Of a DNA stretch of 40,086 bases, positions 1 to 7,503 are shown in pieces. Position 1 is the stretch's first letter. Each line of letters starts with the position of its first letter. Both the position numbers and the translations under genes were made by a program. The stretch lies in NCBI GenBank assembly GCA_964580455.1, contig CAZOKO010000009.1, positions 1-40,086 on the forward strand, written 5' to 3'. The notes below the pieces were generated by a model that saw only the letters and a list, made by a program, of their open reading frames with translations, was not told the origin of the DNA and searched no databases. The DNA is from CAZOKO01 sp964580455 (GTDB taxonomy: Bacteria; Desulfobacterota; WTBG01).

Positions 1-216
1 AACCCTGTAGTTTATTACATCCCCTCTTTTCCGTCATCAATTAAAAATCGCGGGGAATCCCAAATAGAGTTGATATTCTTGATCATCCCTAAAGAACAAA
101 CTAATATACAACAAATTGTGATGATTTTGAAAAAAATACTATATATCGTGTTTTTTTCTTGCATAATTTTTTCTTTTTGGTATAAATACAGACTTTATTT
201 GCAGGTTCAAAAATAA
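1..216 (+). CDS. 3' end of an unrecognised protein, cut by the window edge
   Basis: Frame 1 of the plus strand is open from the first base to a TAA at 214-216, giving about 71 residues with no start inside the window. That is long for chance in such AT-rich DNA. The first half is soluble-looking and contains the stretch ESQIELIFLIIPKEQ. This faintly recalls the core strand of PTS EIIA (PtsN-like) domains, but I would not name it on that. The second half has a hydrophobic segment, IVFFSCIIFSFWY, that could be one membrane helix, followed by a short basic tail. The gene ends 35 bases before parA and reads the same way, so the two could be cotranscribed. Seen: the open frame and hydrophobic segment. 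Inferred: that it is translated. Confidence 0.4.
   Translation, partial: NPVVYYIPSFPSSIKNRGESQIELIFLIIPKEQTNIQQIVMILKKILYIVFFSCIIFSFWYKYRLYLQVQK
159..186 (+). promoter_or_regulatory. weak candidate promoter for parA
   Basis: A -35-like TTGCAT at 159-164 and a -10-like TATAAA at 181-186 are separated by 16 bases, 65 bases before the parA start. Only the -10 is close to the sigma-70 consensus, and the site overlaps the open frame that ends at 216, so this is a tentative call. Confidence 0.25.
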
Positions 217-251
217 TATCATTAACTGAATTTAAGAAAAGGAGGGACTTT

Positions 252-1238
252 ATGAGAGTTATTGCAGTTTCTAATCAAAAGGGTGGATGTGGTAAAACGA
301 CAACAGCGATCAGCCTTTCATCTTCAATCTCTTTAAAAGGGAAGAGGGTACTGCTCGTTGATTGTGACCCCCAATCTCATGCAACCCTGGGTTTGAACAT
401 AAATCCTTCCGATCTTGAAAAAAGTATGTACCATATTATGACACCAAAAGAGAACGGGTCACTTAGGATGGAAGATATTCTAATATCTATAAAAGACAAT
501 TTTGACCTTGCTCCCTCAAGCGTGATTCTCAGTGCGGTAGAGCAGGAGCTTTCAGGAGTGGAAGGCAGGGAAGATAAATTCCTGCAGGCTATCCAGGAGA
601 TCAAGCAATCGTACGATTATATTATAATTGATTGCCCACCCAGCATTGGACTTCTTTGTTTTAATGCGCTTCGTGCCTGTGATGAAGTGATTATTCCAAT
701 CGATATGAGTCTTTTTTCTCTGCGTGGTGTTGCCAAGTTAATGGAGATTATTATATTGCTTAAGGATAAACTTGATCATGATATTAAAGCTCGTGCCCTT
801 ATTACGATGTATGACCACAGGACTCGATACTCCAGACTTGTTATGGAAAAAGTTAAGGAAGAGTTCGGTAAGGATGTTTTTGAAACAGTAATTCGCTATA
901 ATATCCGCCTCAGGGAAACGGTGGACTACGGTCTGCCTATCGGAGATTATGATAAGAATGCCATTGGTAACAGGGACTATGGTGATTTAGCCGAGGAAGT
1001 TATTCGTTCGGAAACTGCTGATGTTCAGGGAAAAGAGATGCTGGATGTGGCGCACGACATTTTACACAAGACAGAGGAGTATATTGATTCGGCTGCAAAA
1101 TCGCCCATACATCAAAATCCAGTTCCCGACACAGGATTTTCCCCTCATTCGTTAAGATCCTCATATTCAGAGATGGTTGAAGTTATTGCGACCGAATCCG
1201 CTGGTTCAATTCCTGAAGGTGATGATGAGATGGAATAA
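252..1238 (+). CDS. parA: ParA/MinD-family ATPase, orphan
   Basis: This is a deviant-Walker ATPase of the ParA family (328 residues). Members dimerise on ATP, bind DNA or membrane non-specifically, and position a cargo such as a plasmid, chromosome origin or protein cluster. The N-terminus has the KGGCGKTT P-loop at residues 10-17, including the signature lysine K10. Walker A' is VDCDPQ at 36-41 and Walker B is IIIDCPPS around 124-131. Residues 1 to about 250 cover the whole family domain. The last 75 or so residues are extra, low in motifs, and may contact a partner. The ATG at 252 follows a good ribosome site, AGGAGGG, at about 240-246. No parB, parS-like site or replication gene is nearby, so a role in classical chromosome segregation is doubtful; cargo positioning is equally possible. 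It converges on the SDR gene with only 27 bases between stops and no visible terminator. Confidence 0.85.
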   Translation: MRVIAVSNQKGGCGKTTTAISLSSSISLKGKRVLLVDCDPQSHATLGLNINPSDLEKSMYHIMTPKENGSLRMEDILISIKDNFDLAPSSVILSAVEQELSGVEGREDKFLQAIQEIKQSYDYIIIDCPPSIGLLCFNALRACDEVIIPIDMSLFSLRGVAKLMEIIILLKDKLDHDIKARALITMYDHRTRYSRLVMEKVKEEFGKDVFETVIRYNIRLRETVDYGLPIGDYDKNAIGNRDYGDLAEEVIRSETADVQGKEMLDVAHDILHKTEEYIDSAAKSPIHQNPVPDTGFSPHSLRSSYSEMVEVIATESAGSIPEGDDEME

Positions 1239-1265
1239 AAATTATTAGATTGAGATTACCTCTCA

Positions 1266-2072
1266 TTACCAGCACCAGTCCGTACCACCATCTACGCAGA
1301 GTACCTGTGCAGTGATATAGGATGCATCCTTGGAGGCAAGGAATGCCACTGCTGCAGCCATGTCTTCCGGCTCACCTACTCTTGGTATCAAAAGCTGTCC
1401 GCTTTTGATACACTCGTCGATTATCCAGGGAACAAAACTATCCTCCTCCATCATCATCTCTTTCTCAACCGGGCGATAGAGATTCGTTGTTACCAACCCT
1501 GGAGCGATGCTATTGACTCGAATACCCATGGGGGCCAGACATTTGGCCAGACTTTTGGTGAACATGATAACCGCTGATTTTGATGATGCGTAGGCGCCTG
1601 TCATGTTTTTAGAAGCCCGCCCCATAATTGAAGAGATCGTAACAATTGAGCCCTTGACATCATTGTCCATCATATTATTGGCACACGCCCTGCAGAACAT
1701 AAAGGATCCACGGACATTGACTCCGTAAACCCGATCCCATTCCTCGGTGGTAATTTCAAGTGCTGAGGACTGCGTTTCAGAGACGCCAGCATTGGATACA
1801 CATACATGAACCGGTCCAAATGCCTCAGCTGCTTTTTGCACCAGTTCCTTTACGGACTCTTCAGAAGAGACATCAACAGAAAGAAAACGGGCGTTTCCGC
1901 CTTTATCTTTGATTTCTGCTGCTACCTTTTCTCCCCCCTCACGATCCATGTCTGCTACCACCACTTTAGCTCCCTCTGAAACAAACCGATGAGCGATACC
2001 CCGACCTATTCCACTTCCTGCTCCGGTAATAACGACATGTTGATCAATAAATCTCTTTAGATTTTTTTCCAT
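1266..2072 (-). CDS. short-chain dehydrogenase/reductase (SDR, FabG-like)
   Basis: NAD(P)-dependent oxidoreductase of the classical SDR family, 268 residues. The cofactor motif TGAGSGIG is at residues 16-23, followed by the NAG motif, the catalytic serine in TISSIMG, and the YxxxK pair in YASSK. The C-terminal DGGTDWCW is the usual family ending. The start is set at the ATG at 2072, preceded by AAAGGAGAA. The frame stays open a further 59 codons upstream, but that extension is encoded by the palindromic repeat at 2113-2294 and looks like chance read-through. The gene lies downstream of the AOR and UbiD genes on the same strand, 244 bases after AOR. This suggests a role in oxidising or reducing an alcohol or ketone in the same pathway. 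The substrate cannot be read from the sequence, and FabG itself is less likely because no fatty-acid genes are near. Confidence 0.85.
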   Translation of the reverse strand: MEKNLKRFIDQHVVITGAGSGIGRGIAHRFVSEGAKVVVADMDREGGEKVAAEIKDKGGNARFLSVDVSSEESVKELVQKAAEAFGPVHVCVSNAGVSETQSSALEITTEEWDRVYGVNVRGSFMFCRACANNMMDNDVKGSIVTISSIMGRASKNMTGAYASSKSAVIMFTKSLAKCLAPMGIRVNSIAPGLVTTNLYRPVEKEMMMEEDSFVPWIIDECIKSGQLLIPRVGEPEDMAAAVAFLASKDASYITAQVLCVDGGTDWCW

Positions 2073-2112
2073 TTTTTCTCCTTTCCGAGTAAAGTTTTGA
2101 CAACGCTCCTTT

Positions 2113-2294
2113 TCAACCCAGATTTTGCAGTAGGTATCGTAGCGAGGCGCAGAAAACCGTAGCGAAACGTGCAGTTGGAGCGATTTTGCGACGAAGGCAT
2201 ATCCATAGATATGTTGAGAAGCAAAATCGTGAAACAAGCGTTGCAGCAAGGATTTTTAAGCCGCAGTAGATGGCTACTGCAAATTCTGGGTTAA
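2113..2294. repeat. 182-bp palindromic MITE-like element
   Basis: Two 21-base terminal inverted repeats at 2113-2133 and 2274-2294 match at 19 of 21 positions (core AACCCAGA..TTGCAGTAG). Inside is a second perfect pair, CGATTTTGC at 2181-2189 and GCAAAATCG at 2221-2229. Inside that is a third, CATATC at 2198-2203 and GATATG at 2208-2213. All three pairs are centred near 2204-2205, so the transcript could fold into one long hairpin. No transposase is encoded, so this is a non-autonomous or relic element. It lies between AOR and the SDR gene. Confidence 0.75.
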
Positions 2295-2316
2295 ACCGCC
2301 AGCTTTGGGGGTAAGT

Positions 2317-4092
2317 TTAACTAATAGGATTTCCTTCTTTATCCCAACCTCTTATCTCGTAGTACTCATCAAGCATGATATCAAGACCCTCAACCTTCTT
2401 TCCTTCAGCCATCCCTTCAGGCAGAGGCTCGTTCAGCAACCTGGGAGGGAGGGTGTCATCCTTCCTGCTGAACCCTTCTCGGACATTAAACTTGCGTTCC
2501 AGGGTGATAACCCGTTTGGCTGTTTCCCTTAAGCTCTCTTCCGTATATTGTTCACCAACCACAGCAGTAATCAATTGGGGAATCAAGGCAATGGGCACAA
2601 AATTGAAACTGCAGAGACAGGACAAATCATAAACAGCCGCAACCTCGGACATCTGAGCCGCTCTTTGTGCCTTGCCCTCATGGGTATACAGGTCAACATC
2701 CGGCATAAAAAATTCAACAATCATGTAACCTCCCCTCCCGTGCTCACCACCCCTCGGTGCAATCGCATAGGACAGGCCCTGACCGAATACTGCTCTGGGG
2801 TCATAAGCAGCAAGCTCAAGGCCTTTCACATGCATAGCAAATGCATCCGTTCCCGGCATCTCCTTTGAGAGACGGGCAACCCCTTGTGCCAAACGCTCAC
2901 CAATCCCTTCCTTTTTCCCAATCATTTCTATTAGAGAAAGCACCAGCTCGTCGTCTCCCCAGGTAAGGGGAAGTCCTCCGGTGTCAGCATCTTTTAAAAA
3001 CCCTTTCTCGTAACACTCCATGGCAAATCCGATGACATTGCCCGTCGAGATGGTATCGATTCCGTATTCGTCGCATAGATAATTGGCTGCGATGATGGTG
3101 TTGGTGTCTTTGATCATTAAGTTAGAACCGAGCATAACCGCAGATTCATATTCCGGCCCCTCGGACATGGTCCCCGCAAACTTACCGCCCTTTATCTCGG
3201 AAATGAGGGAGCATCCCACCGGGCATGAGGCACAGGCAAGGCCTTTTACTCTGTTTTTTTCAGTTATCGCGCTCCCGGCTATTTCTTCAGCAGCCTCAAA
3301 GGTCCCGGTTTGATAGTTTTTGGTGGGAAGGCATCCCATGGCATCAATCACGCTTATCAGGCCCGCCGTTCCATTCATCTGCATACCCACGACGCTGGGA
3401 TTTTCCTTTTGATCTTCCCTGATTTTCTTCACCGCTTCTTCCATCGCCTGTTTGTCAGCAATCGGGGGTTTCACGTTGCCCGATACCGCAATGGCCTTTA
3501 AGTTTTTGGACCCCATAACCGTACCCACTCCACCACGGCTGGCGGTACGTGTTTCAGAAACCACGGCAGCATAGAGCACCTGCTTTTCACCGGCAGGACC
3601 GATGCAGGCCACACGGCATTTATCTCCCACTTTTTCTTTTACCGTTGCCTCGGTTTCTGAAGTTTTAAGCCCCCACAAGTCTTCAGCGGAATTGAAGGAT
3701 ACTCCTTCAGGGGTAATATGAATCCAAACCTTGTCCTCTGCTTTCCCTCTGACAACCAAACCGTCAAAACCGGTCCCCTTAAAGGCATTGGGAAAAGACC
3801 CTCCCAGACTGGCTGCATTAACGGCGTTGCTGAGCGGAGACTTTGTCACAAACATAATCCTTGAGCTTCCGGGCACATTGGTCCCGCCCAGAGGACCGGT
3901 AAAAACAATCAGATTGTTTTCCGGGGAAAGGGGATCAATTTTTCCCTCCTGGAGGTCAAACAGTAGTTTGGTCCCGATGCCCCTTGCTCCCAGATAGTCT
4001 GAAGCTATCTGGTCAGGCAGTTCGTTTATCTGCCAGCTTTTGTCAGATAGGTTAACCATCAGATAGCGTCCATAGTACCCACCTTTTTTCAT
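2317..4092 (-). CDS. aldehyde:ferredoxin oxidoreductase family protein (tungsten/bis-MPT enzyme)
   Basis: AOR-family oxidoreductase, 591 residues, close to the usual length of about 600. These enzymes carry tungsten (or molybdenum) on two molybdopterins plus one [4Fe-4S] cluster and interconvert aldehydes and acids with ferredoxin as partner. The four cluster cysteines are present: CASCPVGC supplies C287, C290 and C294, and the SCLCS stretch near 492-494 supplies the fourth, at nearly the numbering of the Pyrococcus enzyme. The pterin-binding N-terminus GARGIGTKLL and the GGVGTVMGSKNLKAI stretch are also typical. The ATG at 4092 follows GGAG with 8-base spacing; an in-frame GTG three codons earlier overlaps that site and is unlikely. 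It lies 59 bases after UbiD, probably in the same transcript. Together they could decarboxylate or carboxylate an aromatic acid and oxidise an aldehyde. The substrate is unknown, and benzaldehyde-type aromatic aldehydes are only one option. Confidence 0.9.
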   Translation of the reverse strand: MKKGGYYGRYLMVNLSDKSWQINELPDQIASDYLGARGIGTKLLFDLQEGKIDPLSPENNLIVFTGPLGGTNVPGSSRIMFVTKSPLSNAVNAASLGGSFPNAFKGTGFDGLVVRGKAEDKVWIHITPEGVSFNSAEDLWGLKTSETEATVKEKVGDKCRVACIGPAGEKQVLYAAVVSETRTASRGGVGTVMGSKNLKAIAVSGNVKPPIADKQAMEEAVKKIREDQKENPSVVGMQMNGTAGLISVIDAMGCLPTKNYQTGTFEAAEEIAGSAITEKNRVKGLACASCPVGCSLISEIKGGKFAGTMSEGPEYESAVMLGSNLMIKDTNTIIAANYLCDEYGIDTISTGNVIGFAMECYEKGFLKDADTGGLPLTWGDDELVLSLIEMIGKKEGIGERLAQGVARLSKEMPGTDAFAMHVKGLELAAYDPRAVFGQGLSYAIAPRGGEHGRGGYMIVEFFMPDVDLYTHEGKAQRAAQMSEVAAVYDLSCLCSFNFVPIALIPQLITAVVGEQYTEESLRETAKRVITLERKFNVREGFSRKDDTLPPRLLNEPLPEGMAEGKKVEGLDIMLDEYYEIRGWDKEGNPIS

Positions 4093-4151
4093 GATTAACA
4101 CTCCTTCCTGAAATTATTTCTCATGTTTGAGATAATGCTTTCCATGGTTAT

Positions 4152-5621
4152 CTATTTCTTTCTCCCGAAGTATTCATCCCACTTCCTGTCTACAATTTCA
4201 AAGGCCTCTGGTGCCCTTTCTTCCATAACAGTGCGAAGGTCTGGAGCCCAGGATTCTGGCCCTCCTTCGCTGGGAAGCTGCCTGGTTGCGTCAATGATGA
4301 TTTTACTGCTCATGAACGGTTCTTTCAGGCTGGGATCAATAGGCATGTGGATAGAGTGACTTATCATGAGGCTTGCAGGAACAGGCTGCCAGCGGGTTCC
4401 CATTGCATGAAGCACCCGGGGGATGTTAGAAGGCTCGATGTCCTTATCAACAATGACCACCATCTTTTTGCTAAAGCCGATCATTCGATATCCCAAAATC
4501 ATCATTCCTGCTTCAATCCCTTCACCGGGAAACTTCTTATCGATGCTTGCAATCACCATGGTTGCCGTCTCAGGTGGGGTGTAGAGTTTGACCAGGTTTG
4601 GCATGAGTTTTTTCATACGTATGAGATTACCAACATCCCAGGGCATGGTGAAGTGGCCAGCGCCCAATCCCGTATAGATATTGTAGACCCAGGGATCTTT
4701 TCTGTGAGTGATGGTCTTGACATCCAGATAAAAGGTGTTGGTTTTATTGCCCAGGTAGCCGAACATCTCTCCATATGGTCCTTCCTCTTCAGCCTCCATG
4801 GGAATCTCCCCTTCGAGGATGAATTCAGCATGGGCGGGCACCAGAAGGTCGCTGGTTTCAGCCTTAACCAGTTCAACCGGTTTCCCACGGAATCCGCCTG
4901 CGACGCCAAATTCATCAACCCCCTGGTCAGCCAGACGAGTACTGCTCATCATCCATGAAATGGGGTCGATCCCCACGGCAACGGCAACTTTCACCTTGTC
5001 CTGGTCTCTTTCAGCCGCTTTCATCATCATGGCATAGGCATGGCTTTGATTGGTAAAGTATGCACCTGTCTTGTGACTTCCCTTTACCTGCATGCGATAG
5101 GTACCCAGATTTTTTCCCAGTTCAGGGTCCTCCATAACAAAACTTCCTGCACTGATATATTGACCTGCATCCAGGGCATTGTTCTTAATCCAGGGAAATT
5201 TCATAAGGTCGGCATCTTTCCCCTTAAGAATCACTTCTTTGCAGGGGGCTTTCTCTTTGCTGACTACCTTGGGCTCAATTTTCTTCCACGTTCCGTCTGG
5301 TTGTAAATAGCTCTCTATCTTCTTAGCAGTGGCGTTATACATGTCGAGCTGGACATCTGTAATTGGTTCCACTCCAAAACATTGAGCTACCGTGTCATAA
5401 CCATTGTAGATATTTCCCACCACGGGTGTTTCAAACCACTTGCCGCCTATCTTGGTCTTTTCAATAAGAATGCCTGGCGCTTTATCCTTCATCCTGTCCA
5501 GCATCTTAAACATGAGAGCAGTTGATTCATATTTATCCTGGTCGATCTCCTTTATTCGAACGAATTTACCCCTCTTTTCCAGATCCGCAACATAGTCCCT
5601 CAGTGAGTCATAAGGCCACAT
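4152..5621 (-). CDS. UbiD-family prenylated-FMN-dependent (de)carboxylase
   Basis: UbiD-type decarboxylase of 489 residues. The family uses prenylated FMN, made by UbiX, plus manganese and potassium to decarboxylate (or carboxylate) aromatic and alpha,beta-unsaturated acids. R176 in GTYRMQ and E280 and E285 in EEEGPYGEMFGYLG have the same spacing as the Arg173-Glu277-Glu282 catalytic triad of fungal Fdc1, so the enzyme should be active. The ATG at 5621 is preceded by AAGGAGG at 7-base spacing; an in-frame ATG six codons earlier would itself form part of that site. A strong promoter and a large dyad lie directly upstream. No ubiX and no ubiquinone genes are nearby. With AOR and SDR downstream, catabolism of an aromatic compound is more likely than quinone synthesis. 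Phenol or aromatic acid conversion is inference only. Confidence 0.88.
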   Translation of the reverse strand: MWPYDSLRDYVADLEKRGKFVRIKEIDQDKYESTALMFKMLDRMKDKAPGILIEKTKIGGKWFETPVVGNIYNGYDTVAQCFGVEPITDVQLDMYNATAKKIESYLQPDGTWKKIEPKVVSKEKAPCKEVILKGKDADLMKFPWIKNNALDAGQYISAGSFVMEDPELGKNLGTYRMQVKGSHKTGAYFTNQSHAYAMMMKAAERDQDKVKVAVAVGIDPISWMMSSTRLADQGVDEFGVAGGFRGKPVELVKAETSDLLVPAHAEFILEGEIPMEAEEEGPYGEMFGYLGNKTNTFYLDVKTITHRKDPWVYNIYTGLGAGHFTMPWDVGNLIRMKKLMPNLVKLYTPPETATMVIASIDKKFPGEGIEAGMMILGYRMIGFSKKMVVIVDKDIEPSNIPRVLHAMGTRWQPVPASLMISHSIHMPIDPSLKEPFMSSKIIIDATRQLPSEGGPESWAPDLRTVMEERAPEAFEIVDRKWDEYFGRKK

Positions 5622-5685
5622 AATAATCCTCCTTTTCAAAGTATTTGATGAAATTAACTCTGGTTAGATTAAACAATCTGTTTGC

Positions 5686-5731
5686 AACGTTTTCCCTTCC
5701 TTAGGAAGGAAACACGAGTGTCTAAAACGTT
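5686..5731. promoter_or_regulatory. nested dyad between the ubiD promoter and gene
   Basis: AACGTTTT at 5686-5693 and AAAACGTT at 5724-5731 form a perfect 8-base inverted pair. Inside it CCTTCC at 5695-5700 and GGAAGG at 5704-5709 form a tight hairpin with a 3-base loop. The dyad sits just downstream of the predicted transcription start and about 65 bases before the UbiD start codon. It could be an operator or a leader hairpin. There is no U tract, so a simple terminator is unlikely. Confidence 0.45.
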
Positions 5732-5753
5732 ATTTTGGTTGTATAAAAAGCGC

Positions 5754-5782
5754 TATATAGCAGACGAATTCAGATATGTCAA
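5754..5782 (-). promoter_or_regulatory. sigma-70 promoter for the ubiD-AOR transcript
   Basis: Read on the minus strand, TTGACA (5782-5777) is followed after exactly 17 bases by TATATA (5759-5754). The -35 is perfect and the -10 matches at 5 of 6 positions. The expected start is near 5747, giving a leader of about 125 bases before the UbiD ATG. It overlaps the stop codon of the amidohydrolase relic. Confidence 0.6.
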
Positions 5783-6032
5783 TACATAAAGGTGGTTGGT
5801 TCAGGTTGAAACAATTTAAGTGCATTGAGTCCCATGAGGTCTTCCTTTTCTCTCTCACTCAGAAATGATACATCCATTGCACGCTTAACACAATTTTTTA
5901 CGGAGGCAAAGGGGCAGCCTGTTCCAAAGAAGATTTTTTGGTGACCATGTTTTTTGATGATGTTTTCGGCAATTTTCGGGGGGGGATTTTCTCATAGGTC
6001 ATGGAGGTTTTCATATTTACATCAATATCTCT
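5779..6032 (-). pseudogene. C-terminal relic of an amidohydrolase (TIM-barrel, Amidohydro_2-like)
   Basis: Translating the minus strand gives about 85 residues of a typical amidohydrolase C-terminus. The segment KIFFGTGCPFAS corresponds to the family strand usually seen as ILFGSDFPF. It is followed by SEREKEDLMGLNALKLF, which matches the usual SEEE..ILGGNALRLL ending, and a TGA at 5781-5779. The upstream part (DIDVNMKTSMTYEKIPPP) is in another frame. The switch falls at a run of eight G at about 5979-5986. The relic begins directly after the nitroreductase stop codon and lacks the metal-binding N-terminus, so it cannot be active. Some members of this family are non-oxidative aromatic decarboxylases, so the relic may have belonged to the same pathway as UbiD and AOR. 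The fusion point next to the nitroreductase suggests a deletion. Confidence 0.7.
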
Positions 6033-6530
6033 TCAATTCTTTAGAAACACAACTTCCTCTACACTTTTTCTGCTTTTTTTGACACCTTCTTCTGCCGGAT
6101 GTCCCAGGGCGATGACTGCCATTAGTTCTAGATTTTCGGGTGCGTTTAGGACTTTTGATACCTTTTCTTTACTTTTAAGAATTTCCCCCAGCCAGACTCC
6201 TCCCAGACCCAGGGCATGTATTGCGAGTAACATATTTTGGATGCAGGCACCTGCGGCTTGTACATCCTTTGTGTGATCATAACTCAGGTTTGCATCCAGA
6301 AAAACAGCAATTAAAACTGGTGCTCCTTTGATGATACTAGAATAGTGGGTAAGAGAAGCAAGAGACTTTCGGGTGCCAGAATCTTTTATAATAGCCATTT
6401 TCCAGGGCTGGTTGTTTAATCCTGAAGGAGCCCAGGTTCCTGCTTCTATGATCTGATACAATTGTTTATCTTCAACACTCTGTGATGTAAATTTCCTGGT
6501 GCTTCTCCGTGTCTTAATTAGATTAAACAC
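6033..6530 (-). CDS. nitroreductase-family FMN oxidoreductase
   Basis: Small nitroreductase-fold flavoprotein of 165 residues, at the short end of the family. The FMN-binding start TRRSTRKFTSQSV and the APSGLNNQPWKMAII stretch near residues 34-48 are diagnostic. The C-terminal part GLGGVWLGEI and IALGHPAEE also fits. These proteins form dimers and reduce nitro, quinone or flavin substrates with NAD(P)H; the true substrate here is not readable. The likely start is GTG at 6530, with AAGGAG eight bases upstream; an ATG in between is out of frame. Its stop is directly joined to the amidohydrolase relic. Upstream, 6531-6705 holds an inverted repeat of the CACAGAG family and no gene. Confidence 0.8.
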   Translation of the reverse strand: MFNLIKTRRSTRKFTSQSVEDKQLYQIIEAGTWAPSGLNNQPWKMAIIKDSGTRKSLASLTHYSSIIKGAPVLIAVFLDANLSYDHTKDVQAAGACIQNMLLAIHALGLGGVWLGEILKSKEKVSKVLNAPENLELMAVIALGHPAEEGVKKSRKSVEEVVFLKN

Positions 6531-6595
6531 AACATTATCTCCTTCTAACAGAATTGGCTTTAGCCATTATGAGTGGATAAACCCAGATTTTGAAA

Positions 6596-6675
6596 TTAAC
6601 CACGGGGGGCACAGAGATAATCCTTCTTAAATCAACAAATTACACCTTCTTCTATGGAAAATCTCTGTGGTTTTA
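6596..6675. repeat. dispersed inverted repeat, CACAGAG family
   Basis: The left arm at 6596-6617 (AACCACGGGGGGCACAGAGAT) pairs with the right arm at 6661-6675 (ATCTCTGTGGTTTTA) around a 43-base loop. Similar arms occur at 25212-25274 and, as a single arm, near 34876-34896. It fills most of the gap between the nitroreductase and LmbE genes. Confidence 0.5.
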
Positions 6676-6705
6676 AATGTATTATTTGGGATACAATCTT
6701 TTTCA

Positions 6706-7413
6706 TCACTGGTAAGTTAGTACGAGACGCTTAAACGATTCAGCATAACTGAATGGTTCACCCTCAGCGAGTTTTGAACTCATCAGCTTTATCTTTTCAG
6801 GCCAATCAGGAATACGTTTAAGTTGACTCTTGTGCTTCTCCAATGCCTCAAGTTTCTTTTCCATGACATCCGTTATATCTACCACATAATCTGGAGTAGG
6901 AGGAAAGGTGAAATATAGTTCCAAAGGTGCATGAGCAGGTAGTTCCACTTCCAAAAGGGCTGGTAGAAAAAGATGATCGCGTGCCACTACCACTGCATCT
7001 ACGGTGGTAAATCCAACTGCTCGGTGATCGGGATGAATCTGGTAAGGTCTCCATGGATCATGAGTTATGATGATTTCAGGCTGGAACTTTCTGATAAGAA
7101 GGGCGATTTCATTGCGGAAACCAGCATTATGCTCCAGTCCTCCATCCGCGTGTCTTAAAAAGGTAATGTCTTTAACCCCCAGTATGCTGGCTGCTTCTGT
7201 TTGTTCTTTTTCTCTTATCTCCGCTAATCGGTAGGGGCTCATTGTGATATCCTTTGTTCCCTTATCCCCTGTCGTGCAAATGATATATCGTGCCTGACAA
7301 CCTCTATCTATCCACTTGATCAAAGTTCCTGCAGACGATAATTCAGCATCATCTGGATGGGCCATAATCACCAGAACCTTCTTTGCTTCTGGGAATGAGT
7401 TTTCAGCTACCAT
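6706..7413 (-). CDS. LmbE/PIG-L family N-acetylglucosaminyl deacetylase
   Basis: Zinc-dependent de-N-acetylase of 235 residues. The metal-binding motif AHPDDAEL is near residues 18-25 and HPDHRAVG near 127-134; both supply the histidine and aspartate ligands. This superfamily includes MshB and BshB of mycothiol and bacillithiol synthesis, GlcNAc-PI deacetylase and antibiotic tailoring enzymes. The ATG at 7413 follows GGGAGG; a GTG one codon earlier is possible. It lies downstream of an MshA-like glycosyltransferase and a FemAB-like protein. That pairing suggests it deacetylates the GlcNAc conjugate made by the glycosyltransferase. The 174-base gap to that gene holds a dispersed ATCCAG repeat. 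Function as a thiol-pathway deacetylase is inference; the fold and metal site are clear. Confidence 0.85.
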   Translation of the reverse strand: MVAENSFPEAKKVLVIMAHPDDAELSSAGTLIKWIDRGCQARYIICTTGDKGTKDITMSPYRLAEIREKEQTEAASILGVKDITFLRHADGGLEHNAGFRNEIALLIRKFQPEIIITHDPWRPYQIHPDHRAVGFTTVDAVVVARDHLFLPALLEVELPAHAPLELYFTFPPTPDYVVDITDVMEKKLEALEKHKSQLKRIPDWPEKIKLMSSKLAEGEPFSYAESFKRLVLTYQ

Positions 7414-7503
7414 CACATCCTCCCTTTTTGTACTGATTGCTTAGAAATTCTTGGATTAGCAAATGATTCATCGACAGTGGGATAGAGTGTTTCTAGCAAA
7501 ACG

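Noticed and set aside
2073..2249. 59-residue N-terminal extension of the SDR
   Set aside because: It is encoded mainly by the palindromic repeat; a good ribosome site and the family N-terminus support the ATG at 2072.
2113..2294. Insertion sequence
   Set aside because: The element has terminal inverted repeats but is only 182 bases and encodes no transposase.
4347..4958. 203-codon open frame on the plus strand opposite ubiD
   Set aside because: It lies wholly antisense to a well-conserved UbiD gene, has no family motifs, and its length follows from the codon use of the real gene.
6706..7413. Naming the LmbE protein bshB or mshB
   Set aside because: The metal motifs are shared by the entire superfamily and no cysteine ligase gene is present, so a specific symbol is not justified.
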